This document shows, piece by piece, positions 18,628 to 28,199 of a DNA stretch of 64,000 bases (positions are counted from its first letter, which is position 1; each line of letters begins with the position of its first letter). The position numbers and the translations under genes are program-made. Where the stretch lies: assembly GCF_900109825.1 (NCBI RefSeq), contig NZ_FOBL01000008.1:22828-86827 (forward strand), read 5' to 3'. The notes beneath the pieces are model-generated. The model worked only from the letters and a program-made list of their open reading frames with translations. It did not search any database and was not told where the DNA came from. The DNA is from Alkalibacterium putridalgicola. GTDB lineage: Bacteria > Bacillota > Bacilli > Lactobacillales > Carnobacteriaceae_A.

Positions 18628-19076
18628 CCACTGTCCTTTTCATTCACACGAAATTTGGCGCTGTACTCTTCACCGTTATTACATTCGACCTGGATCGTTA
18701 AGGTCTCTTCAAGCAATGAGAACTCGGCAGCTGACACTTCCAGCAGGATCGGCTGATGACCAAGCGACCCTACCTGTCTCCGGATGATCTGAAAATAACG
18801 CTCATATGAGACCGTCTTAATCCGCTGATCTTCTGGGTCATAAATATCGAAACTCACTTTGTTCCTGCTGGCTGTGACGTTTCCACTGTCTTGGAGTTCA
18901 TATTCCAGCTGATTGATAAACAGATGCCATTCGATCTGCCGTTCATCCTTTATCTGGCTCCGTGTCGTCTGGATCTGTGAAATGGCAAAGGAAAACAAAA
19001 GCACACAACTGCTCAGTATACTTAGAGTGATGATGACTTCCAGTAGTGAAAAACCGTCGTCTCTCGGCATTCTCAT
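18624..19076 (-). CDS. comGF: Competence minor pseudopilin ComGF-like
   Basis: 150 residues with a type IV pilin leader: DDGFSLLEVIITLSILSS, with cleavage expected after the Gly, followed by a ~20-residue hydrophobic helix and a C-terminal domain with the ComGF pattern. The ATG at 19076 overlaps the comGE stop (ATGA); an in-frame GTG lies three codons earlier without a better site. Works in the transformation pilus that takes up DNA. Confidence 0.85.
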   Translation of the reverse strand: MRMPRDDGFSLLEVIITLSILSSCVLLFSFAISQIQTTRSQIKDERQIEWHLFINQLEYELQDSGNVTASRNKVSFDIYDPEDQRIKTVSYERYFQIIRRQVGSLGHQPILLEVSAAEFSLLEETLTIQVECNNGEEYSAKFRVNEKDSG

Positions 19077-19396
19077 GGATTCCACTCTGCGGCTATGAAA
19101 TCGATCTCCCTGACTCGATCTTCTTCGATATAAATATGAATACTGCTGTCTGTTTCAAAGCTGTGCGCTTTTACATCACCGGATAAGAACTGACGGCTCT
19201 TCAGATCATCCTTATCGTAAAACAAAGCACTTTCGTATAAGAACCGGTTCAGTTCAACGTCAGTTTTTGTCTGCTCCCTTATCACCAGCAGCTCCATGGC
19301 AAACGGAAAGACGATCCCGATAAAAAAAGCCAGTATACTGATGCTTACGAGACTTTCAAGCATGATAAAACCGGAATCTTTTTCATTCAATGACAA
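19073..19396 (-). CDS. comGE: Competence minor pseudopilin ComGE-like
   Basis: About 107 residues; leader KDSGFIMLESLVSISILAFF with Gly before the hydrophobic helix and Glu at +5. The start is probably TTG at 19396, eight bases after GGGGAG, overlapping comGD by 14 bases; GTG 19405 overlaps the ribosome site. Assigned by position between comGD and comGF and by the pilin-like leader. Confidence 0.78.
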   Translation of the reverse strand: MSLNEKDSGFIMLESLVSISILAFFIGIVFPFAMELLVIREQTKTDVELNRFLYESALFYDKDDLKSRQFLSGDVKAHSFETDSSIHIYIEEDRVREIDFIAAEWNP

Positions 19397-19835
19397 ACCG
19401 TCCACTCCCCATCTGAAAACTCACGGTCACTCTTCCGTGAATAGTATTGAAATTCAGTTCGTTGATATTACCGAGATTGCCTGAACTTCGTGAAAACTGG
19501 TATTCTTTTGATGTTCCGTATAAAGAGATGGACTCAGGTAAATACAGGATATGATTGGCCGGATGATCACTGTTTTCTTTCCCCGTGACTCGGAACCGTA
19601 TCAGCCGGTTGGTCGGCCGCACCTCCATGTTCGTCCAGTGATCATTGATGACCGCTTCGGTCTGGATCTGTGTGATCCCCGAACGCAGAGCTTCAAAGAA
19701 CAGCTGGGTTTCCGTTTCTTTTTTCAGCTGGGCAAAGTGCATGACTGGAAAGGTCGCCAGCATTGAAACGATCGATAAGACAAGCACAACTTCTATGAGT
19801 GTGAAACCATCGTCTTTTTTAAGTGTTGCAAACAT
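19383..19835 (-). CDS. comGD: Competence pseudopilin ComGD
   Basis: 150 residues with classic prepilin leader DDGFTLIEVVLVLSIVSML, one membrane helix, then a beta-rich domain. Minor pilin of the ComG transformation pseudopilus, processed by ComC. Lies 15 bases after comGC. Confidence 0.88.
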   Translation of the reverse strand: MFATLKKDDGFTLIEVVLVLSIVSMLATFPVMHFAQLKKETETQLFFEALRSGITQIQTEAVINDHWTNMEVRPTNRLIRFRVTGKENSDHPANHILYLPESISLYGTSKEYQFSRSSGNLGNINELNFNTIHGRVTVSFQMGSGRFVIE

Positions 19836-19850
19836 GCATTAACTCCTTAG

Positions 19851-20186
19851 TCAGGGTAGACTGGTTTCTGTCTTGGCTTTGACGACGCCATTAACTAAAT
19901 CAAACCCTTCAGTTGCTTTTGTCAGTTGTTTATCAGTGAGATAGTTTGCTGTTTTCATAGTCCCGAACGAGTCTGGAGCTTCATTCTTATCCATCTTGTA
20001 CATATCCACCTGGGACTGGAGTACACTGGCTATGGCTTCATCTCCAGTATCGGCGGCATCGGTCTGTCTTCCGGACAGGTTCGGTACAAAAAGCAGGAGC
20101 AGGGCTGAGATGATGAACAGCACCAGTGACATTTCAATTAATGTAAAGCCTTCTTCCCGTTTTATCCATGCATTTAAGTTTTTCAT
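19851..20186 (-). CDS. comGC: Major competence pilin ComGC
   Basis: 111 residues; leader REEGFTLIEMSLVLFIISALLLL contains the prepilin peptidase site (Gly before Phe) and Glu+5. The body has the short, helical ComGC form (QSQVDMYKMDKNEAP... LTDKQLTKA). It forms the pilus shaft that captures external DNA. Follows comGB by 15 bases. Confidence 0.93.
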   Translation of the reverse strand: MKNLNAWIKREEGFTLIEMSLVLFIISALLLLFVPNLSGRQTDAADTGDEAIASVLQSQVDMYKMDKNEAPDSFGTMKTANYLTDKQLTKATEGFDLVNGVVKAKTETSLP

Positions 20187-20201
20187 TTTTTCCCTCTTTC
20201 C

Positions 20202-21266
20202 CTAAAATGTCTGCAGCGCATTGAAAGTCGGCAGCAGCAAAGCCGCATAGATCGCCACGATCACCAGCGCCACGAATATAAAGATGACTGGCTGGACCCA
20301 GTTCATCACCTGTTCGATCTGTTTATCAAATTCCTCCTCGCATTCTCTTGCATACATTTCCAGTTCCTGTCCCAAGTGCCCCGACTTCTCTCCCTGTCTG
20401 ACCACCAGGATGACTTCTTTTTTCAAAAATGCCAGTTCCTGGAGACTGTCATGAAAGGACTTTCCCTGTTTCATTTCCATTTCGATATATTCTCCTACTT
20501 CAGTGATCAAAGGAGACAAGGTATTCTTTTTCATGATCGTGACGACTTCCAGGAGACTACTGTTACCTTTCAGGAGAAACCCCCATTCATTGGAGAAAAA
20601 CTGGCTCCAGTACAAGGTGAACAGTGATGACCGCGTCCATCTGGTCAGCCACTGCAGACGGTTCATCGGTGTCAGTTTTCTTCCCTTATTAATCAACAGC
20701 AGCAGGATGAGCAGAAAGACAAGGCTCCCTCCGGCCAGGATCACAGGCGCATGATAAACGCCCGCAACCACCAGACGCGTGCCGATATCCAGCTGCTCTG
20801 GCTGAAGTGCAGTCAATTCATGGATATGCGGCAGGAGGACGAACCGCATCGCCAGCAGCATGATCATGACAAAAAACAGGAGAACAACAGGATACTGCAA
20901 AAGGGCTTGCATTTTCCGCTTCTTTTCCGCCTGTTTCAGCAGCTGACTGCCCGCTTTCACTGCTGTCTGGGCAAGCTGACCATGAAAAAGGGAGAAATAC
21001 AGCTGAGCACACACGACATCTGAAAAGCCGGCCTCCTTTAACGCCGCAGAAAAAAGTTCGCCGCGGCTGACTTCCTTGTGAACGACTTCGATCATCTGTC
21101 TGGAGTCGCTGTCCACGATGGTCTCCAGAAATACCAGCGCTTCCTGCAGTGAAAAACCGTCCAGAAGCAGCTGGCCGCAGCGTTTTAGGAAACGTCCCTG
21201 ACGCAATGTTTCTTTATGCGTTCGAAATAAAGTAGCGGTGGTAGGTTTTTTCAGTGATATAGCCAT
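20202..21266 (-). CDS. comGB: Competence pilus membrane platform ComGB
   Basis: 354-residue polytopic protein of the GspF/PilC family with two T2SSF domains; hydrophobic segments near ~125-145, ~170-195 and ~325-350. Family words: GEKSGHLGQELEMYA and the C-terminal PVIFIFVALVIVAIYAALLLP. The ATG overlaps comGA by 53 bases and has AGGTG seven bases upstream. Anchors the pseudopilus and couples it to the ComGA ATPase. Confidence 0.92.
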   Translation of the reverse strand: MAISLKKPTTATLFRTHKETLRQGRFLKRCGQLLLDGFSLQEALVFLETIVDSDSRQMIEVVHKEVSRGELFSAALKEAGFSDVVCAQLYFSLFHGQLAQTAVKAGSQLLKQAEKKRKMQALLQYPVVLLFFVMIMLLAMRFVLLPHIHELTALQPEQLDIGTRLVVAGVYHAPVILAGGSLVFLLILLLLINKGRKLTPMNRLQWLTRWTRSSLFTLYWSQFFSNEWGFLLKGNSSLLEVVTIMKKNTLSPLITEVGEYIEMEMKQGKSFHDSLQELAFLKKEVILVVRQGEKSGHLGQELEMYARECEEEFDKQIEQVMNWVQPVIFIFVALVIVAIYAALLLPTFNALQTF

Positions 21267-22290
21267 TCACATACACCTTTTCCAGTAAATGATTGAATTC
21301 CCGGCTGCCTGATGCATTAGATAATGATTCTCCCACCGCACTGTCGCCCAGCACAGCACCCATTTCTTCCGCCGTCATCACTTCAAACAGAGCCAGCCGT
21401 TTTTTCCCTCTGGCGTGATGCGAACAGTAGGTCTGGCAATTCATCCCACACAACGGACAGTAAAGCGGCAGCAAAGTCTGAAAAGCGACGCCGATCAGGG
21501 TCTGTTTGAGCAGTGGCAGCCCGACGCCCAGTTCCTGCATCCTTGAAATGACGCCTCTGGCATTTTTAGCATGGATCGAAGCAACGAGGAGATGACCGGT
21601 CAGTGCCCCGCGTATCACCATTCGGGCTGTTTCTTCATCCCGGATTTCTCCAACGATGATGACATCCGGATGATGCCTGAGACTCGATTTTAAAAGATGC
21701 TCGTAGGTGACTCCGGCTGTTTCATTCACTTGAGTCTGCAGAAAGCTTCTTTCTTCTATCTCCACCGGGTCTTCCACGGTGATGACCTGCTGTTTCTCTC
21801 CCTGCATGCGGTTCTTGATCAGATGATACATGGTCGTGGTCTTGCCTGAATCCACTGGCCCAGAAAACAGCAGCAGACCCGATTTCGCCTGAACCAGCCG
21901 CTCCAGTTTCTCCCATTCCTGAGAGAAGAATGTCCCCGGAACGAGTGAATCCTCCTCTTTCTGCTTAAGCAGACGGATGACCAGTGATTCCTGCGACTGG
22001 TAGTTACTGATCGTAGAAAACCTGCAGTCGATGGCTTTCTCACTCAGCTGAAATGTCGTACTGCCGCTCTGCGGGCGACGTCTTTCCCCCACGTCCATAT
22101 TCGACAGAAACTTAAAATAAGAGATGAGCCGGGTCCCTTCTTCCCGGTCCAGATAGTACTGTTTTTCCATCTGACCGTTCAGACGAAAGTATACGTCATA
22201 GTGCTTCTGTTCCGGCAGTATATGGATATCGCTGGTCCGGTAAGAATCAGCCATCGTGAGCAGATGGCCGGCAAAGGCTTCGGTGTCCAT
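21214..22290 (-). CDS. comGA: Competence pilus assembly ATPase ComGA
   Basis: 358-residue GspE/PilB-type secretion ATPase. Walker A GPVDSGKTTT near residue 144, Asp box, Walker B DVIIVGEIRDEETA and His box LVASIHAKN are intact, followed by a Cys/His cluster (CPLCGMNCQTYCSHH), a likely metal-binding insert. ATG at 22290 is preferred over GTG 22293 for spacing from GGGAGG. First gene of the seven-gene comG operon. Confidence 0.94.
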   Translation of the reverse strand: MDTEAFAGHLLTMADSYRTSDIHILPEQKHYDVYFRLNGQMEKQYYLDREEGTRLISYFKFLSNMDVGERRRPQSGSTTFQLSEKAIDCRFSTISNYQSQESLVIRLLKQKEEDSLVPGTFFSQEWEKLERLVQAKSGLLLFSGPVDSGKTTTMYHLIKNRMQGEKQQVITVEDPVEIEERSFLQTQVNETAGVTYEHLLKSSLRHHPDVIIVGEIRDEETARMVIRGALTGHLLVASIHAKNARGVISRMQELGVGLPLLKQTLIGVAFQTLLPLYCPLCGMNCQTYCSHHARGKKRLALFEVMTAEEMGAVLGDSAVGESLSNASGSREFNHLLEKVYVNGYITEKTYHRYFISNA

Positions 22291-22341
22291 CACATCCTCC
22301 CTTTCATAATTTATTTGTCCTACCTTATATATTGTCCATTT

Positions 22342-22369
22342 ATTTTATTGCTCACGAAAAAAACCTCAA
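22342..22369 (-). promoter_or_regulatory. Tentative comG promoter
   Basis: TTGAGG, 16 bases, TAAAAT on the minus strand, 51 bases before comGA. A-rich and T-rich runs just upstream (AAAAAAATTCC, TTTTTTT) recall ComK-type half sites but the spacing does not match the known consensus. Confidence 0.3.
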
Positions 22370-22439
22370 ATAAATGGAATTTTTTTCCACCTACTCAAGG
22401 TCTTGGTCTCATCTATTACGTTTTCTTCCTGATTATCGG

Positions 22440-23165
22440 TTAAACTTCTGCATTATGGTAGACTTCGCTGACATCATCGTCGTCTTCCAGCGCATCGATC
22501 AGGTTCTCAAATGTTTCTTCCTTATCGGCAGGCACCGGTAAAGTCGTCTGCGGGATCATGGTCAGTTCTGCCTGATCCAGTGTGAAGCCTGCTTCTTTCA
22601 GTGCATCTCTAACCGCTGTAAAATCTGAGGCTTCCGTATAGATCTCAAAAACTTCGTCACTGGTTTCCAGTTCTTCGCCACCGGCTTCAAGCACTTCCAT
22701 CAGCATCGTGTCTTCGTCCACATCCAGACCTTCGCGGTCGATCGCAATGTAGCCTTTACGGTCGAACATGTAGCTCACGGAGCCTTTTTCGCCCAAAGAA
22801 CCGCCGTTACGGTCAAAAGCCACTCTCACATTGGTGCTTGAACGGTTCTGGTTATCCGTCAAAGCATGCACGAGTACGGCGATCCCGTTAGGTCCATAGC
22901 CTTCATAAATCACTTCATCGTAGTTGTCACCCTGACCGGCATCGGTCGCACGTTTGATTGCACGGTCGATATTATCGTTGGGCATGTTGTTCGATTTTGC
23001 TTTGTCCACAGCCAGGCGCAGAGATGCGTTCATTTCCGGATCCGCTCCGCCGTCTTTTGCTGCTTTGTATATTTCTTTAGATAATTTCTGGAATATCTTT
23101 CCGCGCTTGGCATCTTGTGCCCCTTTACGCTGCTTGATATTATTCCACTTTGAATGTCCTGCCAT
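22440..23165 (-). CDS. yebC: YebC/PmpR (TACO1) family protein
   Basis: 241-residue three-domain protein that begins with the invariant [14 protein letters not shown] and has the acidic cleft segment. Members act as transcription regulators or, as shown for several bacteria, as translation factors that relieve ribosome stalling. ATG 23165 follows AGAGGA by six bases (GTG 23168 is too close). It sits directly before comG on the same strand. Confidence 0.95.
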   Translation of the reverse strand: MAGHSKWNNIKQRKGAQDAKRGKIFQKLSKEIYKAAKDGGADPEMNASLRLAVDKAKSNNMPNDNIDRAIKRATDAGQGDNYDEVIYEGYGPNGIAVLVHALTDNQNRSSTNVRVAFDRNGGSLGEKGSVSYMFDRKGYIAIDREGLDVDEDTMLMEVLEAGGEELETSDEVFEIYTEASDFTAVRDALKEAGFTLDQAELTMIPQTTLPVPADKEETFENLIDALEDDDDVSEVYHNAEV

Positions 23166-23239
23166 CACAATTCCTCTTTCCTGAATTTGATTTACGTTTT
23201 TCCTTTGTTATTATACCAAAATTTCCAGCTATATCAACC

Positions 23240-23275
23240 GCACAGAAAAAGAGTGATTTCGCTTACAACCCACTC
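23240..23275 (-). terminator. Weak terminator after VanZ-like gene
   Basis: On the minus strand GGAGTG pairs with CACTCTT (one G-T pair) followed by a T run. Confidence 0.4.
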
Positions 23276-23309
23276 CTTATCCTTTATACGTTTTTTCTTC
23301 CAGTGAGTA

Positions 23310-23831
23310 TCAGGATCTGAACCGCAGTTTCTGTCGTCTTCTTCCTTTGGGCTTGGCAAGAAGTGCTATAGCCACACCAACAAGAGCGCCGGCGGTATCC
23401 AGCATCACGTCTTCCATTAGCGCCGTACGGTTCGGATGGAAGGCTTGTCTCAGTTCATCAAAGGAGGCATAGCCGACCGAAAGCAGCAGGGCCACTAAAA
23501 ACGTGAGCCACGGTTGAGCCACCCGGTTTCTCAGGCCTAAAAACCAGAATAAACCCAGCAGGAAGTAAGAGACAAAGTGCGCCCCTTTTCTGATGAAGAA
23601 TTCTATAAATCCTATGTAACCTTGTGACGCAATGCTGACTTCACTGCCGGCATACATGAATTCGACCCGTTCCAAAAGACCTCTCAAAGGTTCGCCCTCA
23701 AGCCACTGATGAAGCAAAGGCTGCACATTCTGGTCTTCATACCCCATGGAAGAGCTGTAAAACAGTAAAGCCATCATACCAAAAGCAAGCAGCAGATATA
23801 TATTATCGATCGGTTTTACTTTTCTATTCAT
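23310..23831 (-). CDS. VanZ-like family membrane protein
   Basis: 173 residues with four hydrophobic segments and the VanZ signature: KGAHFVSYFLLGLFW followed by FDELRQAFHPNRTALMEDVMLDTAGALVG. VanZ itself gives low-level teicoplanin resistance, but most members have no known role. The ATG at 23831 has GAGGTG seven bases upstream; an in-frame codon at 23846 lacks one. Basic C-terminal tail. Confidence 0.87.
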   Translation of the reverse strand: MNRKVKPIDNIYLLLAFGMMALLFYSSSMGYEDQNVQPLLHQWLEGEPLRGLLERVEFMYAGSEVSIASQGYIGFIEFFIRKGAHFVSYFLLGLFWFLGLRNRVAQPWLTFLVALLLSVGYASFDELRQAFHPNRTALMEDVMLDTAGALVGVAIALLAKPKGRRRQKLRFRS

Positions 23832-23940
23832 TCCAACACACCTCATTCAGTCAATAACTCTATTCTAACTGATGTGTCTGGATATGGAAAGAAAAAAACG
23901 ATACAATAAAATCAGTCTAATTTAAGGGGAGAGATATTTA

Positions 23941-25746
23941 ATGACAGCATCACAGAATTGGAATATGGACAGCGTATTTTCAGGGGGAAGTCACTCCGAG
24001 GCTTTACAGTCTCGTATTAAAGAGCTTGACACACTGATCAAGGAAACGTTGACTCAAATCAGTGAATGGCAGCCTTCCAAGGACCATCCGGAATTCAACG
24101 AACTGGCCTCGTTCCTGAAAAAAAGAGAAACGATCGGGAACGGCCTGTCTGAAGCCGGGACCTTTGCCCGCGGTCTGTTTTCAGCCAATACTAAAGATCT
24201 TCAGGCAGCAAAAGTCGTGAATCAGCTCAGTACCGTCGCCAGTCAGATGAGTGAAGTGGAAACCCTCTTCATGAAAAAACTGAAAGATGTACCGGAAAAC
24301 GAATGGGAAACTTTAGTCGCGACCGAACCATTTAAACAGAGTGCTTTTCCGCTGCAGGAGAAAAGAGAAAAAGGTCAGAAGTTATTATCTGAAAAAGAAG
24401 AGAAAATCATTCAAAAACTGTCTCTTGACGGGTTGAATGGGTTCGGTAACATGTACCAGACCATCGTCAACAGTGTCAATGTGCCGTTTGAAGAAGACGG
24501 CAAAATCACTTACCTGTCAGCTGGACAGGCAGCCAATAAGCTGACAGGTTCTGAAGATCCTGCCGTCAGAGCTCGTCTTTTGAAAGACTGGGAGATCGCC
24601 TGGAAGGAAAAAGCGCCGCTGTTTTCCGATACGCTCAACCATTTGGCCGGTTTCAGACTTCAGACTTATGATCTGAGAGATGAGAAAGACTTTTTGAACC
24701 CGCCGCTCGAATACAACCGCATGAAAGAAGAGACACTGAATACCATGTGGGACACGATCACAGACAACAAGCCGAAAGTTGTCGAATTCCTGAACCGCAA
24801 GGCAGCTTTAATGGGCAAAGACAAGCTTAACTGGGCAGACGTCACAGCCCCTGTTTCCGTTGGTGATTACGAGCCTAAAACATATTCGTTTGAAGAAGCA
24901 CAGAACTTTGTGACGACTCACTTTGGGACATTCAGCCAGGAGATGCAGGACATGGCGCAGCGTGCCTTTGACGAAGGCTGGGTCGAAGCCGAAGACAAAG
25001 AAGGCAAGCGCCCTGGGGCTTACTGCTCCAACCTGCCGGAGAGCAAACAATCCCGTATTTTCATGACGTTTTCAGGCAGTGCCAACAATGTGTCGACACT
25101 GGCTCACGAATTAGGTCATGCTTATCACAGCCATGTCATGCGTGATTTGCCGGCATTGAACCGCAGCTATGCCATGAATGTAGCCGAAACCGCCTCGACT
25201 TTTGCAGAAATGCTGATATCTGATGCCACGGTCGAAGCTGCTGCCTCTGAAGAAGAAAAAATCGCCCTCCTGGACAGCAAGATCTCACGTGCGGCGATCA
25301 TGTTCATGAATATCCACAGCCGTTTCCTTTTCGAAAAACGTTTTTACGAAGCCCGTCAAAACGGTCTCGTCAACGAAGAGGAATTGAGCACCATTATGGA
25401 AGAGGCACAGAAAGAAGCCTTCCTGGATTCGCTGGACACTTACCATCCAACGTTCTGGGCAAGCAAACTGCATTTTTATATCACAGGGATCTCCTTCTAC
25501 AACTTCCCATACACATTCGGTTTTCTGTTCAGTCTGGGGATCTATTCCAAAGCCAAACAGGAAGGCCAGTCCTTCTCTGACGACTACCGAAACCTGCTGA
25601 GAGATACGGCCAGCATGACGACGGAAGAACTTGCTGAAAAACACTTGGCAGTCGACCTGACCCAGCCTGATTTCTGGCAGTCAGCAATCGATGAGATCTT
25701 AACGGATATCGATGAGTACCTTGCATTGACTGCAGACCGCATTTAA
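23941..25746 (+). CDS. pepF: Oligoendopeptidase F (M3B)
   Basis: Zinc endopeptidase that cuts 7-17-residue peptides in the cytosol. 601 residues; the catalytic site is LAHELGHAYHSH (His-Glu-x-x-His) with the third ligand in the downstream MNVAETASTFAEM segment; the ordinary oligoendopeptidase C-terminal signature (YNFPYTFGFLFSLGIYSKA) is intact. ATG follows GGGGAG. Single-gene unit. A second, shorter M3 enzyme lies at 61.4-63.1 kb, so peptide turnover is duplicated. Confidence 0.95.
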   Translation: MTASQNWNMDSVFSGGSHSEALQSRIKELDTLIKETLTQISEWQPSKDHPEFNELASFLKKRETIGNGLSEAGTFARGLFSANTKDLQAAKVVNQLSTVASQMSEVETLFMKKLKDVPENEWETLVATEPFKQSAFPLQEKREKGQKLLSEKEEKIIQKLSLDGLNGFGNMYQTIVNSVNVPFEEDGKITYLSAGQAANKLTGSEDPAVRARLLKDWEIAWKEKAPLFSDTLNHLAGFRLQTYDLRDEKDFLNPPLEYNRMKEETLNTMWDTITDNKPKVVEFLNRKAALMGKDKLNWADVTAPVSVGDYEPKTYSFEEAQNFVTTHFGTFSQEMQDMAQRAFDEGWVEAEDKEGKRPGAYCSNLPESKQSRIFMTFSGSANNVSTLAHELGHAYHSHVMRDLPALNRSYAMNVAETASTFAEMLISDATVEAAASEEEKIALLDSKISRAAIMFMNIHSRFLFEKRFYEARQNGLVNEEELSTIMEEAQKEAFLDSLDTYHPTFWASKLHFYITGISFYNFPYTFGFLFSLGIYSKAKQEGQSFSDDYRNLLRDTASMTTEELAEKHLAVDLTQPDFWQSAIDEILTDIDEYLALTADRI

Positions 25747-25778
25747 AGGTAAATCGAAATCAGTGAATAGACTAATTC

Positions 25779-25826
25779 AAAAAGGAGCAGCACATCCTTT
25801 CACAGGGTGATCGCTGCTCCTTTTTG
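25779..25826 (+). terminator. Terminator of pepF
   Basis: AAAAAGGAGCAGC and GCTGCTCCTTTTT form a perfect 13-bp stem round a long loop, ending in T run. Confidence 0.88.
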
Positions 25827-25843
25827 TTTTATCTATCAGTTGA

Positions 25844-26253
25844 TTTCCTGAAAATAGGCTGATTGAGCTCACTCAGTGTACATCTTCAGCCGAGTACTGT
25901 CTATCAGACCGGCATTGAGCGTGCTGAACAGTCGTTGTTACTTGAATAAGCTCAATGTGGCCTTCATTAAGCTTGCCCGGATTAAAACGGGGCCGAGTAC
26001 GTCCAATGTCCCCATCATTGAACGTACCCGCTGCTTCTAAGCATTTGGGTGCGGCTTATTCCTTCTTCATTAACACTGCTCAGACTGATTTTACGCTCAG
26101 CACGTCGAATGCACACGTCATTGACAGTACTCAAGCGGAATCTGAATTGAGTACGTCTATTGTGCCCTCTATTCACACCGCTCAAATTTTTTCTGATCTG
26201 AGCACGTCCATTAAAGGCTGCATTCGACTCACTCAGCTTAACTCATAGTACGA
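25844..26253. repeat. Degenerate 51-52-bp array (family B, old copy)
   Basis: Aligning on the TACGTC-like word gives unit starts at 25895, 25947, 25998, 26050, 26101, 26152, 26203 and about 26249 (spacings 52, 51, 52, 51, 51, 51, ~46). Units read like TACGTCcAATGTgg..TCATTgacacTGCTCA. The family is the same as the much more uniform array at 63.3 kb. Lies between convergent pepF and the P60 hydrolase gene. Bases 26254-26474 show no further structure. Confidence 0.85.
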
Positions 26254-26474
26254 CTAAATCGAATCAAAACTCTGCACCTTGTAAGCCCAGGAATATTTGC
26301 CTGAAAAAGTGAGAATGGTATTGTGTCGACAAGTCCTAGTGAGAATGGTCCTTTACCTGCACCTCTCTTATCCTGAATTCAAGGATCTGTTCACATCCTT
26401 CGACCTTTTTTTCTTACTGCCCTTCCGTATAGTCGATTCTCGTCAGCGGACGAGAATCTTCCTTCTTTAAATAC

Positions 26475-26524
26475 AAAAAAGCCCTGATGACAACAACTTC
26501 TCAGTTTTGTCATCAGGGCTTTTC
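26475..26524. terminator. Terminator of P60 hydrolase gene
   Basis: AAAAAAGCCCTGATGACA pairs with TGTCATCAGGGCTTTT; T runs on both strands, mainly serving the minus-strand gene. Confidence 0.88.
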
Positions 26525-26540
26525 ATCCTATTATACTTTT

Positions 26541-27929
26541 TTAATATCTACCGTATCCGACGAAACGACGTCCCCAGTAATTCGAATTGACTTGAGTATA
26601 AGCCACACCCGTGCTTGACTGAGATCCGATGAATTGGCCGTTACCGACGTAGATCCCTACGTGACTCACACGTGAGCCGTTTTCAGAAAAGAATACCAGA
26701 TCTCCTGGACGCGGATTCGATACCTTCTGTGAAGACGCGTACTGACCGGCTGCGGAGCGTGGCAGACTGACTCCGACTTGCCTAAAGACATAGCTCGTAA
26801 AACCTGAGCAGTCAAATGCAGCGGTCGTTGATCCACCATATAAATAAGGGGTTCCTAATACACCGTTGGCATAGGAGCTGATCTGTCCCCAGGTCACGCC
26901 ACCACTCGATGGAGCTGGTGCTGGAGTCGGTTTCGGATCAGGTTTTGGCTTGCTTGTTTCTTGAACCGGCTGTTCCTCTGTATTTGCTGCACTAGAAGAA
27001 GTGGGTTCCTCACTGCTGACTGATGTACTGGCATTGGCTGATTCACTGGAAACTGACTGAGAAACATTGACGGTAGAACTATCAGCCAGTTCGCTTTCAT
27101 CAGATGAAGAAACGGAGACTTCTGCTTCTGCTTCGGCACGTCTTCTCTCTTCTGCTGCGCGAGCGGCTTGGGCTGCTTCTTCTCTGGCAGCGACCAGCGA
27201 CACTACTGCTTTTTCAGCTTCGGCTTTTTCAGACAAGAAGCGGTCCCGGTCTGCTTGAGCTGTTGCTCTTTCAGCAGCAAGCTGGGCAACCAGCACTTCT
27301 TTTTCCAGACGCTGCTGCTCCAGCTCTTCTGACATGCCTTCCAGTTCAGCGGCTAGGGCATTCTGTTGGACGATCGTTTCTTCAGTGTGATCCTGTTTTT
27401 CAATGACTGCCTGCTGGTCTCTCACCTGTGCTTCTACCAGTTTACGGTTCGTGTCGACAAGGTTGGCAACGACATCGATACGTCCCAGGATATCACTTAA
27501 GGATTCAGCGTCGATGATGAATTCGATGAAATTAACTGTCTGACCATCTACCTGGATCTTTCTTGCCTGTTTCTCAAGCTGCTCGTTACGTTTTTCAATA
27601 ACGATTTCGAGCTCAGCAACCTCTTCCTGCAGAGCTTTCATTTCCTTATGGGCTGCTTCCAGTTTTTCTACAACCTCTGTGATTCGTTCTTCGTTTTCTG
27701 AAATTTCATTATTTATCGTATTCAATTCGTCTTTTGTAGCTTGAACGTCAACTTGCAAAGAATCGATCGTATCTTCCAAGTTATGTACCTTGTTTTCAGT
27801 TTCTTCTATTTTTTTAACATTTTCCTGAATGGCTTCATCGTATTCGTTCGCAAAAACTTCAGGTGTGAGTGCAAGTGAACTCAATAACAACGTACTTGTG
27901 AATGCAGATATAATTAATTTCTTGATCAA
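26541..27929 (-). CDS. Secreted NlpC/P60 peptidoglycan hydrolase with PcsB-type coiled coil
   Basis: Wall endopeptidase predicted to cut stem peptides. From TTG 27929 (GGAGGG eight bases upstream) the 462-residue product has a signal peptide (IKKLIISAF...PEVFA), a coiled coil of the PcsB/CwlO type (~25-260), a low-complexity Ala/Glu/Ser/Pro linker (~260-345) and a C-terminal NlpC/P60 domain with catalytic Cys in AFDCSGF, His in SHVGIYVG, and the usual GDLVFF strand. Proteins with this layout are activated by FtsEX at the septum or side wall. A WalR-like box lies upstream. A sister protein with the same coiled coil but an M23 domain is at 57.6 kb. Confidence 0.92.
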   Translation of the reverse strand: MIKKLIISAFTSTLLLSSLALTPEVFANEYDEAIQENVKKIEETENKVHNLEDTIDSLQVDVQATKDELNTINNEISENEERITEVVEKLEAAHKEMKALQEEVAELEIVIEKRNEQLEKQARKIQVDGQTVNFIEFIIDAESLSDILGRIDVVANLVDTNRKLVEAQVRDQQAVIEKQDHTEETIVQQNALAAELEGMSEELEQQRLEKEVLVAQLAAERATAQADRDRFLSEKAEAEKAVVSLVAAREEAAQAARAAEERRRAEAEAEVSVSSSDESELADSSTVNVSQSVSSESANASTSVSSEEPTSSSAANTEEQPVQETSKPKPDPKPTPAPAPSSGGVTWGQISSYANGVLGTPYLYGGSTTAAFDCSGFTSYVFRQVGVSLPRSAAGQYASSQKVSNPRPGDLVFFSENGSRVSHVGIYVGNGQFIGSQSSTGVAYTQVNSNYWGRRFVGYGRY

Positions 27930-28019
27930 CGGACATTCCCTCCATATTTGGGTGAATTTAGATGGGCAAAAAGTATATATCCCATTAGTACTGAGCATGT
28001 TTTTTCTTAACTATGGTTA

Positions 28020-28063
28020 AGTATAACACTTGCGAATAATAAGCTGGTTTCAATAAGATTACA
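28020..28063 (-). promoter_or_regulatory. Promoter region of P60 gene with WalR-like box
   Basis: -10 TATACT at 28020-28025 (minus strand), and TGTAAT-N5-TGAAAC at 28047-28063, one mismatch from the WalR consensus TGTWAH-N5-TGTWAH, overlapping the poor -35 region, where an activator would bind. Confidence 0.45.
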
Positions 28064-28199
28064 CTTCCATGTCACTTAGACATCTTTCACAAGTCAGAAA
28101 GTACCGAATACTTGCAATTTGGCGCTCCAACACCTATACTTTTTAGTGATTACACTTATTATTTTTGTGTATTGAACTGTATTCTAGGAGGAAATAATC

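Noticed and set aside
25955..26248. 97-codon frame in the 25.9 kb region
   Set aside because: Falls wholly inside repeat family B and lacks a ribosome site.
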